A stretch of DNA of 64,000 nt from Haliclystus octoradiatus (lineage: Eukaryota > Cnidaria > Staurozoa > Stauromedusae > Haliclystidae). Below the pieces are notes generated by a model. The model saw only the letters and a program-made list of their open reading frames with translations, had not been told where the DNA came from and did not search any database. Both the position numbers and the translations under genes were made by a program. Below are positions 13,301 through 25,706 of the stretch, in pieces. The first letter of the stretch is position 1. Every line of letters starts with the position of its first letter. The stretch covers positions 38,850,261-38,914,260 of the forward strand of contig OU744446.1 in assembly GCA_916610825.1 (NCBI GenBank), written 5' to 3'.

Positions 13301-16300
13301 TAACCAGTTCCAGCTATTCAGTTTATTTACCACAGCTAAAAAGTTAATTTACAGCGGGTAATCAGTCGCAGCTATTCAATCAATTTACCGCATCTAATCA
13401 GTCTAAGCTATTTAGTAATTTTCCTGTCTCTAAAACTAAAAAGTCCCTTTATCGCATCTAATTAGTATCAGCTATAAATCCTGTATCATCTAATTGGATC
13501 TTTACCGCAGCAAAAAATATTTTTATCGCAGCTACTTAACATATTTCATTCCGTTAAGGGCATTCCGTTACAGAAATCCGTTCAGTGTCATTCTGGATAC
13601 AACTGTGATTTAATTGGTTGATTTTCGCAGGCATTTTGCCTTTAACCACACTTGCTCGTATGCATAAAAAAATTGAAAAATATTCATATTCTACATGGCT
13701 TTCATGACGATAATGACGATAATGACAATCATGCACTCGATATACAACAACAACGCAGCGAAAGGGGAATCGGAAAATGCTGGGAATTTTGTATAAGTTT
13801 CAACAATAAAGCTGACGCTATGTTATTAATGATTGAAGAAGGAAGGTGGTCAAAATCTTATTCTAAACTTAAAGGCGAAGGATTGAGAGATTATTACCGG
13901 TGTAGTTAATTAAGGCAGCGATCAGAGAATAGATGTAATAGTCTCTTTATTTGAATTTTTTGGAAAAAGATGCAAATAAATTACATTTTAGCTACAATTT
14001 TGAAAGATGCGGCTATTAGTCAATTAGCTGCGATGATGATCTATTTAGCTGCGGTAGAGCGACTTTTTAGCTGCGGAGTTAATTCCAAAAGCATGGTTCC
14101 TTGCCAAGATGAAATACATAAATACCATTAATCAGGATGTGGAGCTTACAAGTAATAGAAGTAAAACAGCAGTAATTGTGAGTGTGACAACAAGAGGGAT
14201 CAATTAAATTGTTGAAAATTTATCTTTTCAGAAATCAGTACATTATATGCCTACATACCTTCTAGATACTTTTGTTTCTACAACCACCTCTTCTTTCTTC
14301 TCTGGTTCAACAGGAGCAGGGCGTTTTACTGCTTTTGTTGTGGTCTGCAGAATACACAAATAAATAATTCACACGTCACACGTGCGGCACAAAGTATACA
14401 ATGTTTGGACTGTATAGGAAAATATAAGGTTAATCAAACCGTATGATTACCTTAATCATATACCTGCAAAATTCTTCATAAAACTAACAAAGAAAAGTAT
14501 GCAAGAAAGAAAAAAGACATCGAATCAAATGAAATATTATTGACGAACAACCAGATTCCAATTCTTCGTTACCATGGTCCGAATTTTTCAAAACTCTTGT
14601 CTGCATTGGCTAATATTTTGTTCGGTTATTCTATCAACCAATCACTTTTTGATTTTGGTTTTTGCATTGAGTGCAATTTCAAAAATTGCAATTCTCTTAG
14701 CCAAACAGAATCAATCTGACAAGAGAATTCAAAATTTGAAAATAGTCTGAAATCTAGGATATCTTGATAAATTTCAATGGGAAAGAGTGAGAAATAGAGT
14801 TTCACAAAGGTAAAAATAGTATGAAATCCGCTAAAAGTCTAAAAATTCCATTGTCTGATCAATAAAGTTTTCAGGTACATGGATGTGACTCGATTGGGAA
14901 TTAGCATCATGCCAGACTGTCACATGGTTGGAGTGCAGCTTAAATTTAAAACTTTAGCAGTCTACAAATGGTGATTCTGCCAAGGATTAAGCCCGATACC
15001 CTAATTAGTTGGGTCAAAAGATCTAACCACTGTATCAAAACCACTCATGTCTGGAAATAGACATAAGCTTACATATTATATAGCCGTAATCCATGATTCA
15101 AGCTCTAACCAATATTTTAAATACAAAATAAAGGTAAGTTTAATCATGCCTCACCTTCACAGGCGCAGGATCAGCCGGTTTATCTTTCTGTAAAAAATTT
15201 GCAATTGGCACCTTTTGACCGTTGATAATTAAAACCTGCTGTTGTTTAATTAACTGTTCTCTTTGAGCAGGTGAGAGTTGTTTTAATTGTTCTTGAATAC
15301 GTTTAGCCATAAGTGTTTTCTGTTGCGCAAGTGGAATCCCTTTATTAATTGATGAAACCGCATGACGCAATGGGCTGGATGACGTAGTTGTTGCATTCGT
15401 TGTGTTAGACTTTGACGAAATAGAACCAACATGATTAGGAGTTATAGGAACATTTACCGGTCGTGAATTAACAAGTGATGTGGCAGCTTTACAAGTTGCT
15501 TGATTTCGTTGTACAGCAGTATCTAAGAGAATCCGTTGCTGATGTGCAGGATCGATGACTTTACTAGCGATTAGTTTCTGCTGTAAATCTTGTAATTGAC
15601 TTGGTGTGAGTTGTTTAGATGCAGCAGTGTGCGGTGTAGAGAAAGTATTACTAGTTGGTACTTGCAATATGACTGATTTACCATCGCTACTTAACGTTAC
15701 AGGTAAGGCATTCACATTTCCCTGTGTTTGTGATCGCATTACTTGTTGTAATTGCTGTAAAGTAAACATGGCATTGTCTCTAGTTGTTTGTGAACCACTC
15801 GCGGTACTTGTTACACGAGCGTTGGCAGCTTTCTGTTGTTCCTGCTGTTGAGCAAGCTGAATCAATTGTAAAAGTTGTTGCTGTGTCATACCTTGGGTCT
15901 GTAAAGAAGGTGTAGTACCTTGTATGTTATTCTGCTTTGTGGTGATTGGTTGCAAACCTTGGCTGACAGCTGTTAGATTTGATGTAGCGCTTGTAGCATT
16001 AGGACTTGCAAATGACTTTTGAAGATCTTGCATCTGCTGCTGCTGAGATAAATTTTGTGCGTTCATTGGGTAGTGAGATAATCGTGATTTAGGTACAACA
16101 TTCTGAGAGGCAGAGATGGGTTTTGGAAGAATATTTCTTTGTGCCAAACTCAAGGATTGATTCAAGGCCTGGTTAATAGTATTTGTGGAAGTAAGATTTG
16201 TTTGGCTGGAAATTGATAAAGCTTGAGAATTCAAAACATTTGTTTGACTTTGATTCGGGAGAATCTGAGATGTTGCATTCAACGTTGGATTCGTAGGTTT

Positions 16301-19300
16301 GTTCACAAGACCTGCACTTGATTGAACAACATTTGGCAGTACATATAATTGTTTCTGTTGTTGGGAAATGCTTGCTTGATTTGTATGCAATTGAGTTGTT
16401 CCACTACCCATTTGAAAATTTGCGGGTAGCGCAATCGCTTGGGGTGGGCGACCAGGACTATTGACAATAAAGACTTTACTACCTGCGCTAACATTTGACG
16501 GCAAAATAAAAGTCTGTCCTCCATTCGTGATCACTTTGTTACCATTACTTTGTTGCATAGCAGTTGGCATTGTCATCAATTGTTGTGTTGTAATACCAGT
16601 CGATGCGATTTGCGGTTTCAAACTTATTTGCAATGGTTTTGAAGGAGTAATAGCTGGCAATTGAGATTGCGTCGAAATAATATAATTAGAAGCCCCACCC
16701 GGACCTGCCATTATCGTTTGCGGAGAATGAACAACATTCTGAACATTGGGAGGCTGCTGTTGTTGTGGTAATTGTAATAACGCTGAATTATTAGTAGCTT
16801 GAGAAAGTGTTTTCACCATCAGTGGATTGACCTGTGATTGTTTGGTGTTTTCCTGGATAAGAAAACCAAGAACATTTAGATAAATTAGATTAGTGTTTAC
16901 TGGTAGATCAGTGGCAGAGCTTCCGCACTCTGCGCAGGGGGACAGGGTTTGATTCACATACACATTTGTAATTTTTAATTGTAATTCCATGCCATTGTTA
17001 GTTCGAAATAACTTGTCCCTCAAATAAACATGCATTGGTGCTTAAAGGAGCAACATTGACCGGTGGTCGCTACGAGCTCAACTTGAATTAAGCTTAGCGT
17101 AAATTCAACGATCAATCTCAGTTATTGCTTAGCATGGCTTCAAATTTCAAGTTTCAGCATGGTTTTAGGTACAGAACGACAAATACTCAGGTGACTCTAA
17201 GCGCGTAGAGCCCACCGGTCAATTTTGCCCCTTTAAGAAGTGCAGGTCAGTCACATATGTAACGTATGGAATAAAATGAAGAAAATGTATGATTGAATTA
17301 CTAATTATTAGGTAGGCCTTTGTTGGTTGGGCAAGACAATTTGTGAATAAACAGCTCTTAGGTTACCAATTAATTAATCGAATACAATGATCAGTAGCCA
17401 ATTGTCTGATCTTTAATTGACTATTGCAAATATTTAATAATAACAATTGTTCAGATTGAGACAAACTGCTGCCTGCTATTTCATGATTTTGTTTGGTTGT
17501 AAAGCTAATAACTCATTATCAGACATGAGAATTGAAATTTCAAAAATAGTCTGAAATCTACAATAACTTGATACATTTCAATGTATTTGAATGGGAAAAA
17601 GCAATAACTAGAGTTTCACAAGACCCAAAATAGTCTGAAATCCGCTAAAAGTCTGAAAATTCTCATGTCTGCATTATAAATTAACGACATGGGCATAGGA
17701 CACTATGAATCTTGGATATACTGAAAACCTACTGGAATGGAATTGAGTACTGAAACCATATTGAAATTCACCAGAGACTTGAATCTAGATTCTTCTTATT
17801 CTACTGAAAAACTACTGAAACACGTGCCTTAAAATTTGAAAGCCAGTGAAAGGTGCCCAATTCAGTAACCTACTCAGTATAAGTTTTCAGTGGGTTTTCA
17901 GTGGGTTTTCAAAATTTGTAGTGTGAAGAGCTAACTAATCATTTTAATTACCATTTGAAGATTTAGAATTTAAGGCAGTTACATATTAAACGTAATTAGG
18001 AAACTAGAGAGTATTCACTTCTTTGAATCATTGTTGTTATGGTTCTAAAAAGAAAAGAAAACATGAAATATATATAATATTTACACGCAGCTTTTAAATT
18101 CAAAGCAAAATATATTTGTTCTGGAGATTTCAATTTGAATTCGATTAGGCTGCCCGCTAGATTATCGACCTATGAAACTTTTCAAAATCTCTGAATTTTT
18201 TAATGCAATGATATCAAATAAAATATCAGATGAAGTATATTATTTTAAAACAACGTCATAGACCTATACTTTTCATACAACAAATTTGTTACTGTACACG
18301 GTTATCTCGACACAAATGTTTGCATAATTTCTCGACAACGGATTATCCGTATTATTTCGCCAGTAAGACGTACATAAGTCGCGGACAGACACAGAAATAT
18401 AGAAATATCGAAATATAGAAATATTGTGATATATAAACAGACAGTATTATTAATATAAGTAGATAGGTCTACAGTCAGATATGTCTTCTTGTAGTTTATT
18501 ACATATTTATAATATGATGCTTTATAGAAAATCAACCATAGTACCAGGGTACGAAAAAAGTAGGAATCCTGGAATCCTAGATTCCGGGAGGTTAGAGAAA
18601 ATTCAGACGAAAATTGATAATTTTAATGATTTATTGGTCAAACATCAACAAAAAAATTCAGAAGAAATTGTTGAAATGCCTCTAGGATTTCAGAAGGCTG
18701 AACCTTTTGTCGGACCTTGCATAGTACGCTATGTGTAACAAATATAAGCTCATATTGTAAAGAGGTTGTCTTACCGATTGAACATAGGGCTCAATATACA
18801 GTACAGCTTTAAATAATAACAATAGCCAAAGAATTATGTCTAATTCTCTGACTATTAATTATTAATAAAGTTTCACTACTCCATCTTATCATCCAGTTCA
18901 TTATGTGGCGGCTGCAAGGTATGATGTGTTTGACGAAGATTTTATGACAATTTTGACATTGTGACAGTGTGTGAATCCGGGTTTGAACGATTTACCAAAT
19001 TGTTTCAGGTGTTATCAAAATTGTTTTAGGTGGTGTTGATACCCACGGCTAGCTTGTGCCAGGCTATTAAAACATTTTAACAAAAGTGTAAATTCTGCTC
19101 TCAACACCAAGAGAGCGAAAAATGTTTTTCTTACACAGTTAGTACAGTCACTAGCTACCAGAGTTTTGAGAACTAGCCTTGCCAGAAGCAAGACCTAATC
19201 AAATTTGTTATTAGATGATTGGCCACATAACATACTTGGTAAGCCTGTGTTAGTCATTCAGATCGTTATAAAATAAAATTGACTGTTTGACAATCTTGAT

Positions 19301-20166
19301 GCTGAAAAATGCCAATAACTTCATCCTGACACAAGTCATACATTTGCATTATATAATTGTATCAATATGTATCGTCAGTATACAGTATCAATTTTATTTC
19401 GGCCAGATGTTGAGACTGGTGCGGCTTCAGCAGAGCAGCAATTCCTGAGCGTTGTGAAAACTTCACATTTGTCGATTTTCAAAAAGGTTTACTCTGCACA
19501 CAAGTCTACATAATATATTACGCCGTACTTGAAAAAAGTATTGTACAGCTCAACATCATGTTTTTGAATGAATCATAATACTGATGATCAATTATTAGAT
19601 AATTTTTATGGAAATGAGGTAAGTTGAGGCCACAATCCTTCAAACTTGGCCAGATGGCTTGAAAAGCCACATTTAATTCATGTACTTACGTACGTAGCAA
19701 TATACGTCGGGTACCTATCCCCTAATTCAGAAAGAGTACTGGAATCTAGTGACGTAATGTTCTATTATGCAAAATATTCCACACACGACATCCGACCGAA
19801 TGAGAAATTTCCCCACAGAATTTCACAAACGAACATGTTAGAAACAACACACAGCAACAAACACAGAGAAATACCTCTGCATGCATTTAGCAGCTTAATT
19901 TTCAAAATTTAAATGTTATCAAATGTAAAACCAAAGAATAAAGAGCGCTTACTGTGAACGTGATGCGCGTCATGGCGAAACGCAAAAGAAACGTAAGTTA
20001 AAATCAATCAGATGCATAAATATTCGATCAAAGTTTACCTGATTTTTACCCAGAATTTCTTCGAATACTTTTTTCTTTGGTGTAATAGTTGTTTGGGTAT
20101 GGTGTAAGACCTTTGCAGGCCCTTGGTAATCGATTGTTTTCAAGAAGTCTTGGAAGGGCCTTTTCG
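10301..20166 (-). CDS. BICRA/BICRAL-type (GLTSCR1-domain) subunit of the BAF chromatin-remodelling complex
   Basis: Non-canonical BAF (SWI/SNF) scaffold subunit, nuclear. Minus-strand exons: 20039-20166, 15155-16852, 14259-14344, 12758-12906, 12102-12196, 11549-11645, 10301-10629; codon phases agree at every junction (about 860 codons). The big exon encodes a Q/N/S/T-rich low-complexity region of about 566 residues ending in a helix with LSPAQREQLIKQQQVLIING. The next exons form the conserved GLTSCR1 domain: PDYKKPFRSLEDALSRLLPY, then LRNKYNCLMQDES, then SAEMVMLERIF. The last exon is lysine-rich, then acidic, ending with a short hydrophobic helix (NNEALLALQSL). The 5' end is uncertain: exon 20039-20166 has no methionine, and an in-frame TGA lies just upstream at 20169-20171, so at least one 5' exon is missing, possibly beyond the transposon block. 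Family assignment rests on the domain; the repeat-rich half is fast-evolving. Confidence 0.85.
10962..11356 (-). mobile_element. tRNA-derived SINE with 11-bp target-site duplication
   Basis: Read from 11345 downward, the element starts GGAGGATTAGCTCAGATGG (A box) and has GGTTCAAATCC (B box) about 50 bases later, as in a tRNA gene. An unrelated body of about 290 bp follows. ACAAATCTTAA occurs directly at 10962-10972 and 11346-11356, immediately flanking 10973-11345, so it is the target duplication. A diverged second copy lies on the plus strand at 46483-46785. The anticodon arm does not fold with a normal 7-base loop, so this is not a working tRNA gene. It lies in a BICRA intron. Confidence 0.85.
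13293..14077. mobile_element. DNA element with many CCGCAGCTAA subterminal repeats; possible MULE derivative
   Basis: The left end (13293-13540) has at least six degenerate copies of a CCGCAGCTAATCAG-like unit. The right end (14000-14077) has the same unit inverted (TTAGCTGCGG). Between them a plus-strand open stretch at about 13755-13909 ends in EEGRWSKSYSKLK...DYYRCS, like the N-terminal zinc-binding region of many MULE transposases. This suggests a decayed or internally deleted DNA transposon in a BICRA intron. Confidence 0.55.
14715..14858. repeat. Miniature element, copy 1 (TCTGACAAGAGAATT ends)
   Basis: About 144 bp with 15-bp imperfect terminal inverted repeats. It is homologous along its length to 17519-17671, sharing the internal motifs AGTCTGAAATC and TGAAATCCGCTAAAAGTCT. 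It lies in a BICRA intron. Confidence 0.65.
17042..17236. mobile_element. TTAA-flanked miniature element, copy 1
   Basis: The element is bounded by TTAA at both ends. Its termini AGGAGCAACATTGACCGGTG and, inverted, AGGGGCAAAATTGACCGGTG match over about 21 bp with two mismatches. A TTAA duplication is typical of piggyBac-like and Kolobok-like transposases; no transposase is encoded. A second copy is at 31118-31320. Confidence 0.75.
17519..17671. repeat. Miniature element, copy 2 (TCAGACATGAGAATT ends)
   Basis: The 15-bp ends TCAGACATGAGAATT and AATTCTCATGTCTG are inverted repeats. The body matches the copy at 14715-14858. Both copies lie in introns of the same BICRA-type gene, about 2.8 kb apart. 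Confidence 0.7.
18481..18738 (+). CDS. Possible small nested ORF of 85 codons, unrecognised
   Basis: This plus-strand open frame lies inside a minus-strand BICRA intron. It encodes a mixed, partly charged sequence (for example GRLEKIQTKIDNFNDLL). An AATAAA lies about 120 bp downstream of its stop (near 18863). I recognise no family and no clear promoter or splice partner. It could be a small intronic gene, a degraded transposon fragment or chance. Confidence 0.25.
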   Translation: MSSCSLLHIYNMMLYRKSTIVPGYEKSRNPGILDSGRLEKIQTKIDNFNDLLVKHQQKNSEEIVEMPLGFQKAEPFVGPCIVRYV

Positions 20167-21656
20167 CTCACTGGATAATTTTCATACGGCGCCAGTCAAA
20201 GAGGGTAGAGACGAATGGTCACCCCATACAGTCTCTGACGTCACATCTCCAAAACGAGACTACCCTTTGGATTGTATTTCCTTTGAATCTCATCAAATCC
20301 GAATTCACTCACAACTCAATCAAACTATTTGACTGACTGACGTGGCGGTCCACAATTTTAACAAATATCCTTCATTTTATTTTGTCAGCATACCGCCAAT
20401 TGATTTGGAATAATTATTAAATAGATTACTTGTTTTTGTTGTCGATGGATTTAAGTTTTGTAAAATGGGATATTTTGCTGTACTGATGCTACGTATTTAT
20501 TATTTAACTTATTTGTAAGACTGATTATGAAGACAGAATTTAGAAAGCGACGTAACAATTAATGCCTACAGATTGGACTATTTTCAAGTCTATTATAGCA
20601 AGATATTATCTCTAATTTCTACAAATAATGTTTTCGGCTTTATTACTATACTACCCAGGTAATTTATAGGATCATATCCATGATTGCAAGGAACTATAAT
20701 AATGAGTGAGCATTCAGTTCGAGAAAGCGCGCCTTTTGGCGCCATTATTTTACCATAACATTTTGAAAAGAAAGCGGAAGAAATTTAATTTGGATGTCAT
20801 AGGTGACCAAATAACAGGCAATGCCTATGACAACACTGTGTTACTTCTCTCCAATAATAATCGATAGTGAGAAAAATTGAACTAACATATTTACTCGAAA
20901 ATATCTGATTCATAATTTGATACTTGTTTGATTTATGTCAAAACTTAAACACGCCATCTTTCTTGTGGGGATCACGATTCACGAATCAATTTATTTCAAA
21001 ACAAAAGTGAAATGTAAACACTGTTCATTTTGTTACAATTGCTTGAATACTTATCAAACGTATAGCACCATATATAAGACATAGCTTTGATGTTTGAGCT
21101 GGTATGAAAACGGCCTTGACAGGAAGGAGGATGAAGTTTGGCTTCCAGGATGTGAAAAATTGTTCCAAATAAATAATTACTTGTACATCATATAAAACTT
21201 AATATCCACAATGTTGATGCAAGGTTCAATAAAGTAGCACTACTAAAATTGCAAAATATGTAATAAAAATTTGATTGTAAATAAAGTCAAAGTTGGTGAC
21301 AGTTGTTAGAAAAACTGTTTTATCGCCATGACAGTTCGACAAGATCTTTCAAATATTATTTCGGATTTGACTCCAGATATAGAAAGACTTCAATCTTAAT
21401 AGTGACCTCGTTTTGGAAATGTGACGTCAGAGACTGTATAGGGTGACCATTCGTCTCTGCGCATGGATTTTTCGTAACGCGTAACCCACATTCCATAACC
21501 GTAACCCACATTCCAGTTTCGTTTTCATGTTTTTCACCTCGTCTCTGTGTGAGGAAGAAGTAGAAAAAGCGCGAAAACATGAAATCAGAATCAAAACGCG
21601 AAATCTAAGAGTAATGGTTCACTTCAAATAAATTATCTTGATCAAATATATTCAGC

Positions 21657-24600
21657 ATGGATTTGGATGAATTCGACCACTCTTTAATAGAAGCGCTGTC
21701 TGATTTGGTGAGTATTACTTAGAGGCTCAACAAAATTACATGTTTTATTACAGGATATGTGTAAAGAGAATGTCGAAGGCAATGGCATGGAGCTCTTTCT
21801 TTCTCTACCTTATAAGTAGCCTTATGTGCTATTTAAACAATTTCGAGGTTAAATAATATTTGAAACTCAATTACATACCCTTTATCTTTTACAAAAACAC
21901 TTAAATAAAGGCTCAAGTTTAAAAAAAATCAGATTTGCAAGTATTTATTTATTTATTCATTATTTCTAATTTATTGTACATGGTATACATCTTTTTTATA
22001 AAAAAAGATTATTTTCAAATGTTTCTAGAGTACATGTACATTATTTGCGTTTAATTGCAATACTGTTTCAATAATGAATAAATAAAATAAATAAATATTA
22101 CTGGCATAAGTTATTGGCTATTGCCAGACATTTGTTAATTTTCCAGTCTCCAGTTAATCCCCAGTTTCCACATAGGTGCTAATACTGATTATAAGACCTA
22201 TTCCAGTCAAGTAAAAGTTGTCAAATCTTGATGTAATCATATTATTATCATGTGTGTATCAGCGGCTTTCCCGGAGGGTGAACCCCAGGAACCCTAGGGG
22301 ATTTGCTAAATTGGTCTCACCAAACTGATTTAACCCCCGTGGGTGAGGGGCAACATTGATTCTTCAATTCCCCCTCCCCCGGGGCCGGACATATTTAGCT
22401 TTCATTAACAAATTCAAGGTGAGAATGTATCTAATAAATAAATAAAGTCACACATATGCATAATAGAGTTAACAGGGGATTGTATACCATTGTAGGATTT
22501 AGTTATGATATTGTTTATATGGTAACACATTTTTCTGGTCTCAGTTGTATATCTGTGTGAAGTGTTGTCGTTACGATGTGTTGAATATTTGATGTCATGT
22601 AATATTTTAGGTATTATGCATGTTGTTCACGTGATTGTATTGTTTGAGTGCATGTGATGCCATGTGATAATTAGTAATGTGATGTGATTGGTGCTTCATA
22701 TTGTCATGCGATTAGTAACTGTTATATGTATTTTGAATGCCTGTTGTTTCGCCCTCTTGCTTGTTGACTGTATAGGAATATCTGCAGAAAACATATTGGC
22801 AATGAATATGACAACAAAAATACTAATACAATTTCTCATACATGAATGTGTAATGTACAACAATTCTCATGTGTTTTCAATTGTGGCGGCGATATTTTTT
22901 ATAAAACCTGCTGACCATAAATTACATTGGCTGGGGTTTTCCCCGGGGTATAAATAGAATTTGCAAAAAAGACAAAACCCTTTGCTCCCCCTAGAGCTCT
23001 ATTTTGTAACAAATCTCAACTAATCCCCTTGGAAGCCGGGAAAGCCGCTGATACACGCATTACACTTTCCAATAATTTTCATACAAATTATGATTGAAAG
23101 TTAGGTCAGTTAGACTACCCCACAGCACCAGTGCTTGTTTATTTTTGGAACATAAAACGAATTTACAGACACATTTGTGTGCACTGACAAGGAATAGAAT
23201 CCCTGCCTCTCGCTCATTTAGTGCGGACATTCTACCACGGTTACCATGCTACCAGTGTACCAATGATATGATCATTTTCTAAACATATATCATCTATACT
23301 ATTTCCCAGGGTTCTTCGGATTACAGGAATACGATAGAATCTGTTTCAGAAAATATTGAAGATTCCATTAATGATGAAGATACTGACCGTGTTAGACCTC
23401 AAACATATCTTGGGAGGAAATCTGGCGAAGTGACAGGATATAACTTGTTTTTCCGTGTTTCAATGGTAAGTTGAATTGTGTTGATCTGTTTTTACAGTCA
23501 AACAAAATTTATAAAGTCCACCCATATCCCTAATATGATGTGCCACTGACTGCGATTTTTATAAGAAAAATAAATTTTGGCTGATGGTCAGTGTTATAAT
23601 TTGTTTTCTTGATTGGAGCTCTGATTTAATGATCATAATAATCTATATTAGTAAAAGTAGCTGACAATCATATGATCGTATAACATCAGAGCCTCTATAA
23701 GTTGGTGGACCAGCTATACCAGTTGAGGTTCAATATGCGATTAAGGTGAATGCGAGAGAATACATAAAATACGTTACTATTTACAGTGTTGGGAATATGT
23801 GTTCAACAAAAGTTACAATATAAATCACAGTTGACAAGACAAGCCAAGCCGACAATCACTAGGCCTAAACCTCAAAGCGTTCTAAACGTTGTTCTTAATT
23901 CAACTTTCTTTTCTATTTTATATTTTGAAATACATATATGCTGTTCCTAGCTTGTCTATCAGAGTGCTTTCACGTATAGTACTTGTACAGTACTTGTATT
24001 TCAAGTGCATATCGTTTCCATTTGGGAATTTTGAACTCATTTAAATAATGTATTTGTTCAGAATTTGAGCCCTGGTATTCTTATAACAAAGTGTATGCCT
24101 AATCGCATGTTATTTCAAATTACTGTATTTGAAATAGAAAAAGATTAAAAGAATTCATCCAGATTTGGACTTCTCCGTATTGAGCAAAATGATTGGACAG
24201 CTATGGCAAAAGACATCGCTATGCATTAAAGAGGTTTGTTTAATATTAAGCAAATATCAAACACTTTCTGTTAAATAAGTGTTAAATATAAACATAGAAG
24301 CCAGCCTGAGTGTTTATATAATCCATATTGAACAATAAAGTGTTTGATATTGATCTATAAAATAGAAATATCTAATGACTTATAAGGTTGGCGTGAAAGA
24401 GACAGAAAACACTTCTTCTTCAAAAAGATAATGATTGAAATAAGAACAAGTTATATTTGTAAAGAAGAGTTCTGATTTTCTGTCTCTCTCTCTCTCAGAA
24501 AACCCTGTTAGTCTCACACATATTAGATATTTTTATTTTATAGATCAAATATCAAACACTTTATTGTTCAATATGGATAATATAAACACTCAGGCTGTTT

Positions 24601-25376
24601 TCAACAAGTCACCTTTGCAGACAGTTCATGAACAGCTCATGGAATATTGGGGCCATCTAATGTTCATGAACTTTTCATGGACTTCTGAACTCTTTTTAGC
24701 AGGGGAAAGCTTAAATCATGACTTAAATTTTCGGTAACTTTTAGTAAGTTCAATTAATTCAACATTGTGTGTGTTATATTGCGTATATCAACACCCTTTC
24801 AATATTCTGGGGGGGGGGACTGTAAGAAGCTGTCTATCTTCAGTTCAACAGTCCCAAGAAAAGGTAGTCTTGCCTTTCGAGGTTATTCTTTCAAAAAATA
24901 AGGGCCTGCTCACACACTTGATTTTCATTGCGGCCTTATTTTAAGCATAATTTATACAAAACTATACGGGCACTCTATACACTTATGTCCATTTGTTTTT
25001 CCATAAGGATTGTGCAAAGCGTGCAAACATTATCAATACGAGGCTGATACAAGGAAAGAAGTTTATTTGTCATGTATGCAATTGGAAATTCTCGAGAGAG
25101 GTGAATCTGAACCAACACATAAAGGATCATGGGAAATCCCATAAATGCCCCTCCTGCAAGAAAGAATTTTCATCACAAAAGTTGGTACAGTCCCATTTCA
25201 ATGATACACACAGAGAGAAAGTTATACCATGCAATATCTGCAACAAATATTTTGCAAGTAAATTCAGGCTGAATGAACACAAGAAGATTCACACCAGTAC
25301 AAAATTTAAATGTAATGTTTGCACTAGTGTTTTTTCGACGGCCTCAAACAGAAACAAGCATTTAAAAAAGCACTAG
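21657..25376 (+). CDS. MULE-encoded HMG-box plus four C2H2 zinc-finger protein
   Basis: Four exons in one frame: 21657-21707, 23310-23465, 24138-24233, 25008-25376 (223 residues). The N-terminus is short and acidic (MDLDEFDHSLIEALSDL). About residues 55-115 look like an HMG box split over three exons (GYNLFFRVSM, then IKRIHPDLDFSVLSKMIGQL, then KRAN). The last exon has four C2H2 fingers (CHVCNWKFS..., CPSCKKEF..., CNICNKYF..., CNVCTSVF...). Both domain types bind DNA, so the protein may bind the TIRs or modulate the transposase; that is inference. It lies wholly inside the TIRs and is convergent with the transposase, an arrangement like mudrA/mudrB of maize MuDR, though no homology to MURB is claimed. 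The start follows an acidic N-terminus resembling that of the transposase. Confidence 0.75.
22254..23056. mobile_element. About 800-bp element with 21-bp TIRs inside the MULE
   Basis: GTGTATCAGCGGCTTTCCCG begins at 22254 and recurs inverted ending at 23056; 21 bp match perfectly. The inner flanks are C-rich and partly similar. No transposase is encoded; the open frame at 22688-22957 shows no recognisable domain. It sits in the first intron of the HMG-box gene, so it entered after or travelled with the MULE. Confidence 0.65.
24302..24597. repeat. 296-bp foldback element in an intron of the MULE's HMG-box gene
   Basis: The arms of about 76 bp at 24302-24377 and 24522-24597 are near-perfect inverted repeats (CAGCCTGAGTGTTTATATAA...). 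An inner pair (AGAGACAGAAAACACTTC/AAGAGTTCTGATTTTCTGTC) extends the hairpin. The centre is about 100 bp. It is likely a MITE. Confidence 0.7.
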
Positions 25377-25706
25377 CGATAGGCTATTGATGTTCTTCTT
25401 CTTAAATTAAAATAATCAATGAATAAAGTTATTACTGATAATTTCTTATTTGGAATCTATTACATGTGTCCGTCAAATTTATTGTTAGATTTTTGAACTT
25501 CGTAATGAAATGAAAAGGAAAAATTACAACCGGCTATATGCAAAATTATGTTCGATCTACTTATATATATATGTTATGTTTGCTAATTTTTGGATTTTTG
25601 CCTTCAATCAGTTAGGCACTGGTACTGATTCTATGCAAAAGTGAATCAATTTTGAATATCGAGTTTTTGAGCGATAATTTTGAGTGTAACAGTTGAGAAA
25701 TTTCGC

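Noticed and set aside
16853..17035. N-terminal extension of the large BICRA exon starting MHVYLRDKLF
   Set aside because: A pyrimidine-rich acceptor (TTTTCTTATCCAG) at 16853 and the phase fit with the upstream exon show that this part is intron. It also abuts a miniature transposon.
20123..20332. Plus-strand open frame of 69 codons
   Set aside because: It runs across a BICRA exon (antisense), the target duplication and the end of a transposon; a shadow frame.
22688..22957. Open frame of 89 codons with hydrophobic stretches
   Set aside because: It lies inside the 21-bp-TIR element in an intron; no domain, no splice partners, composition of chance AT-rich frames.
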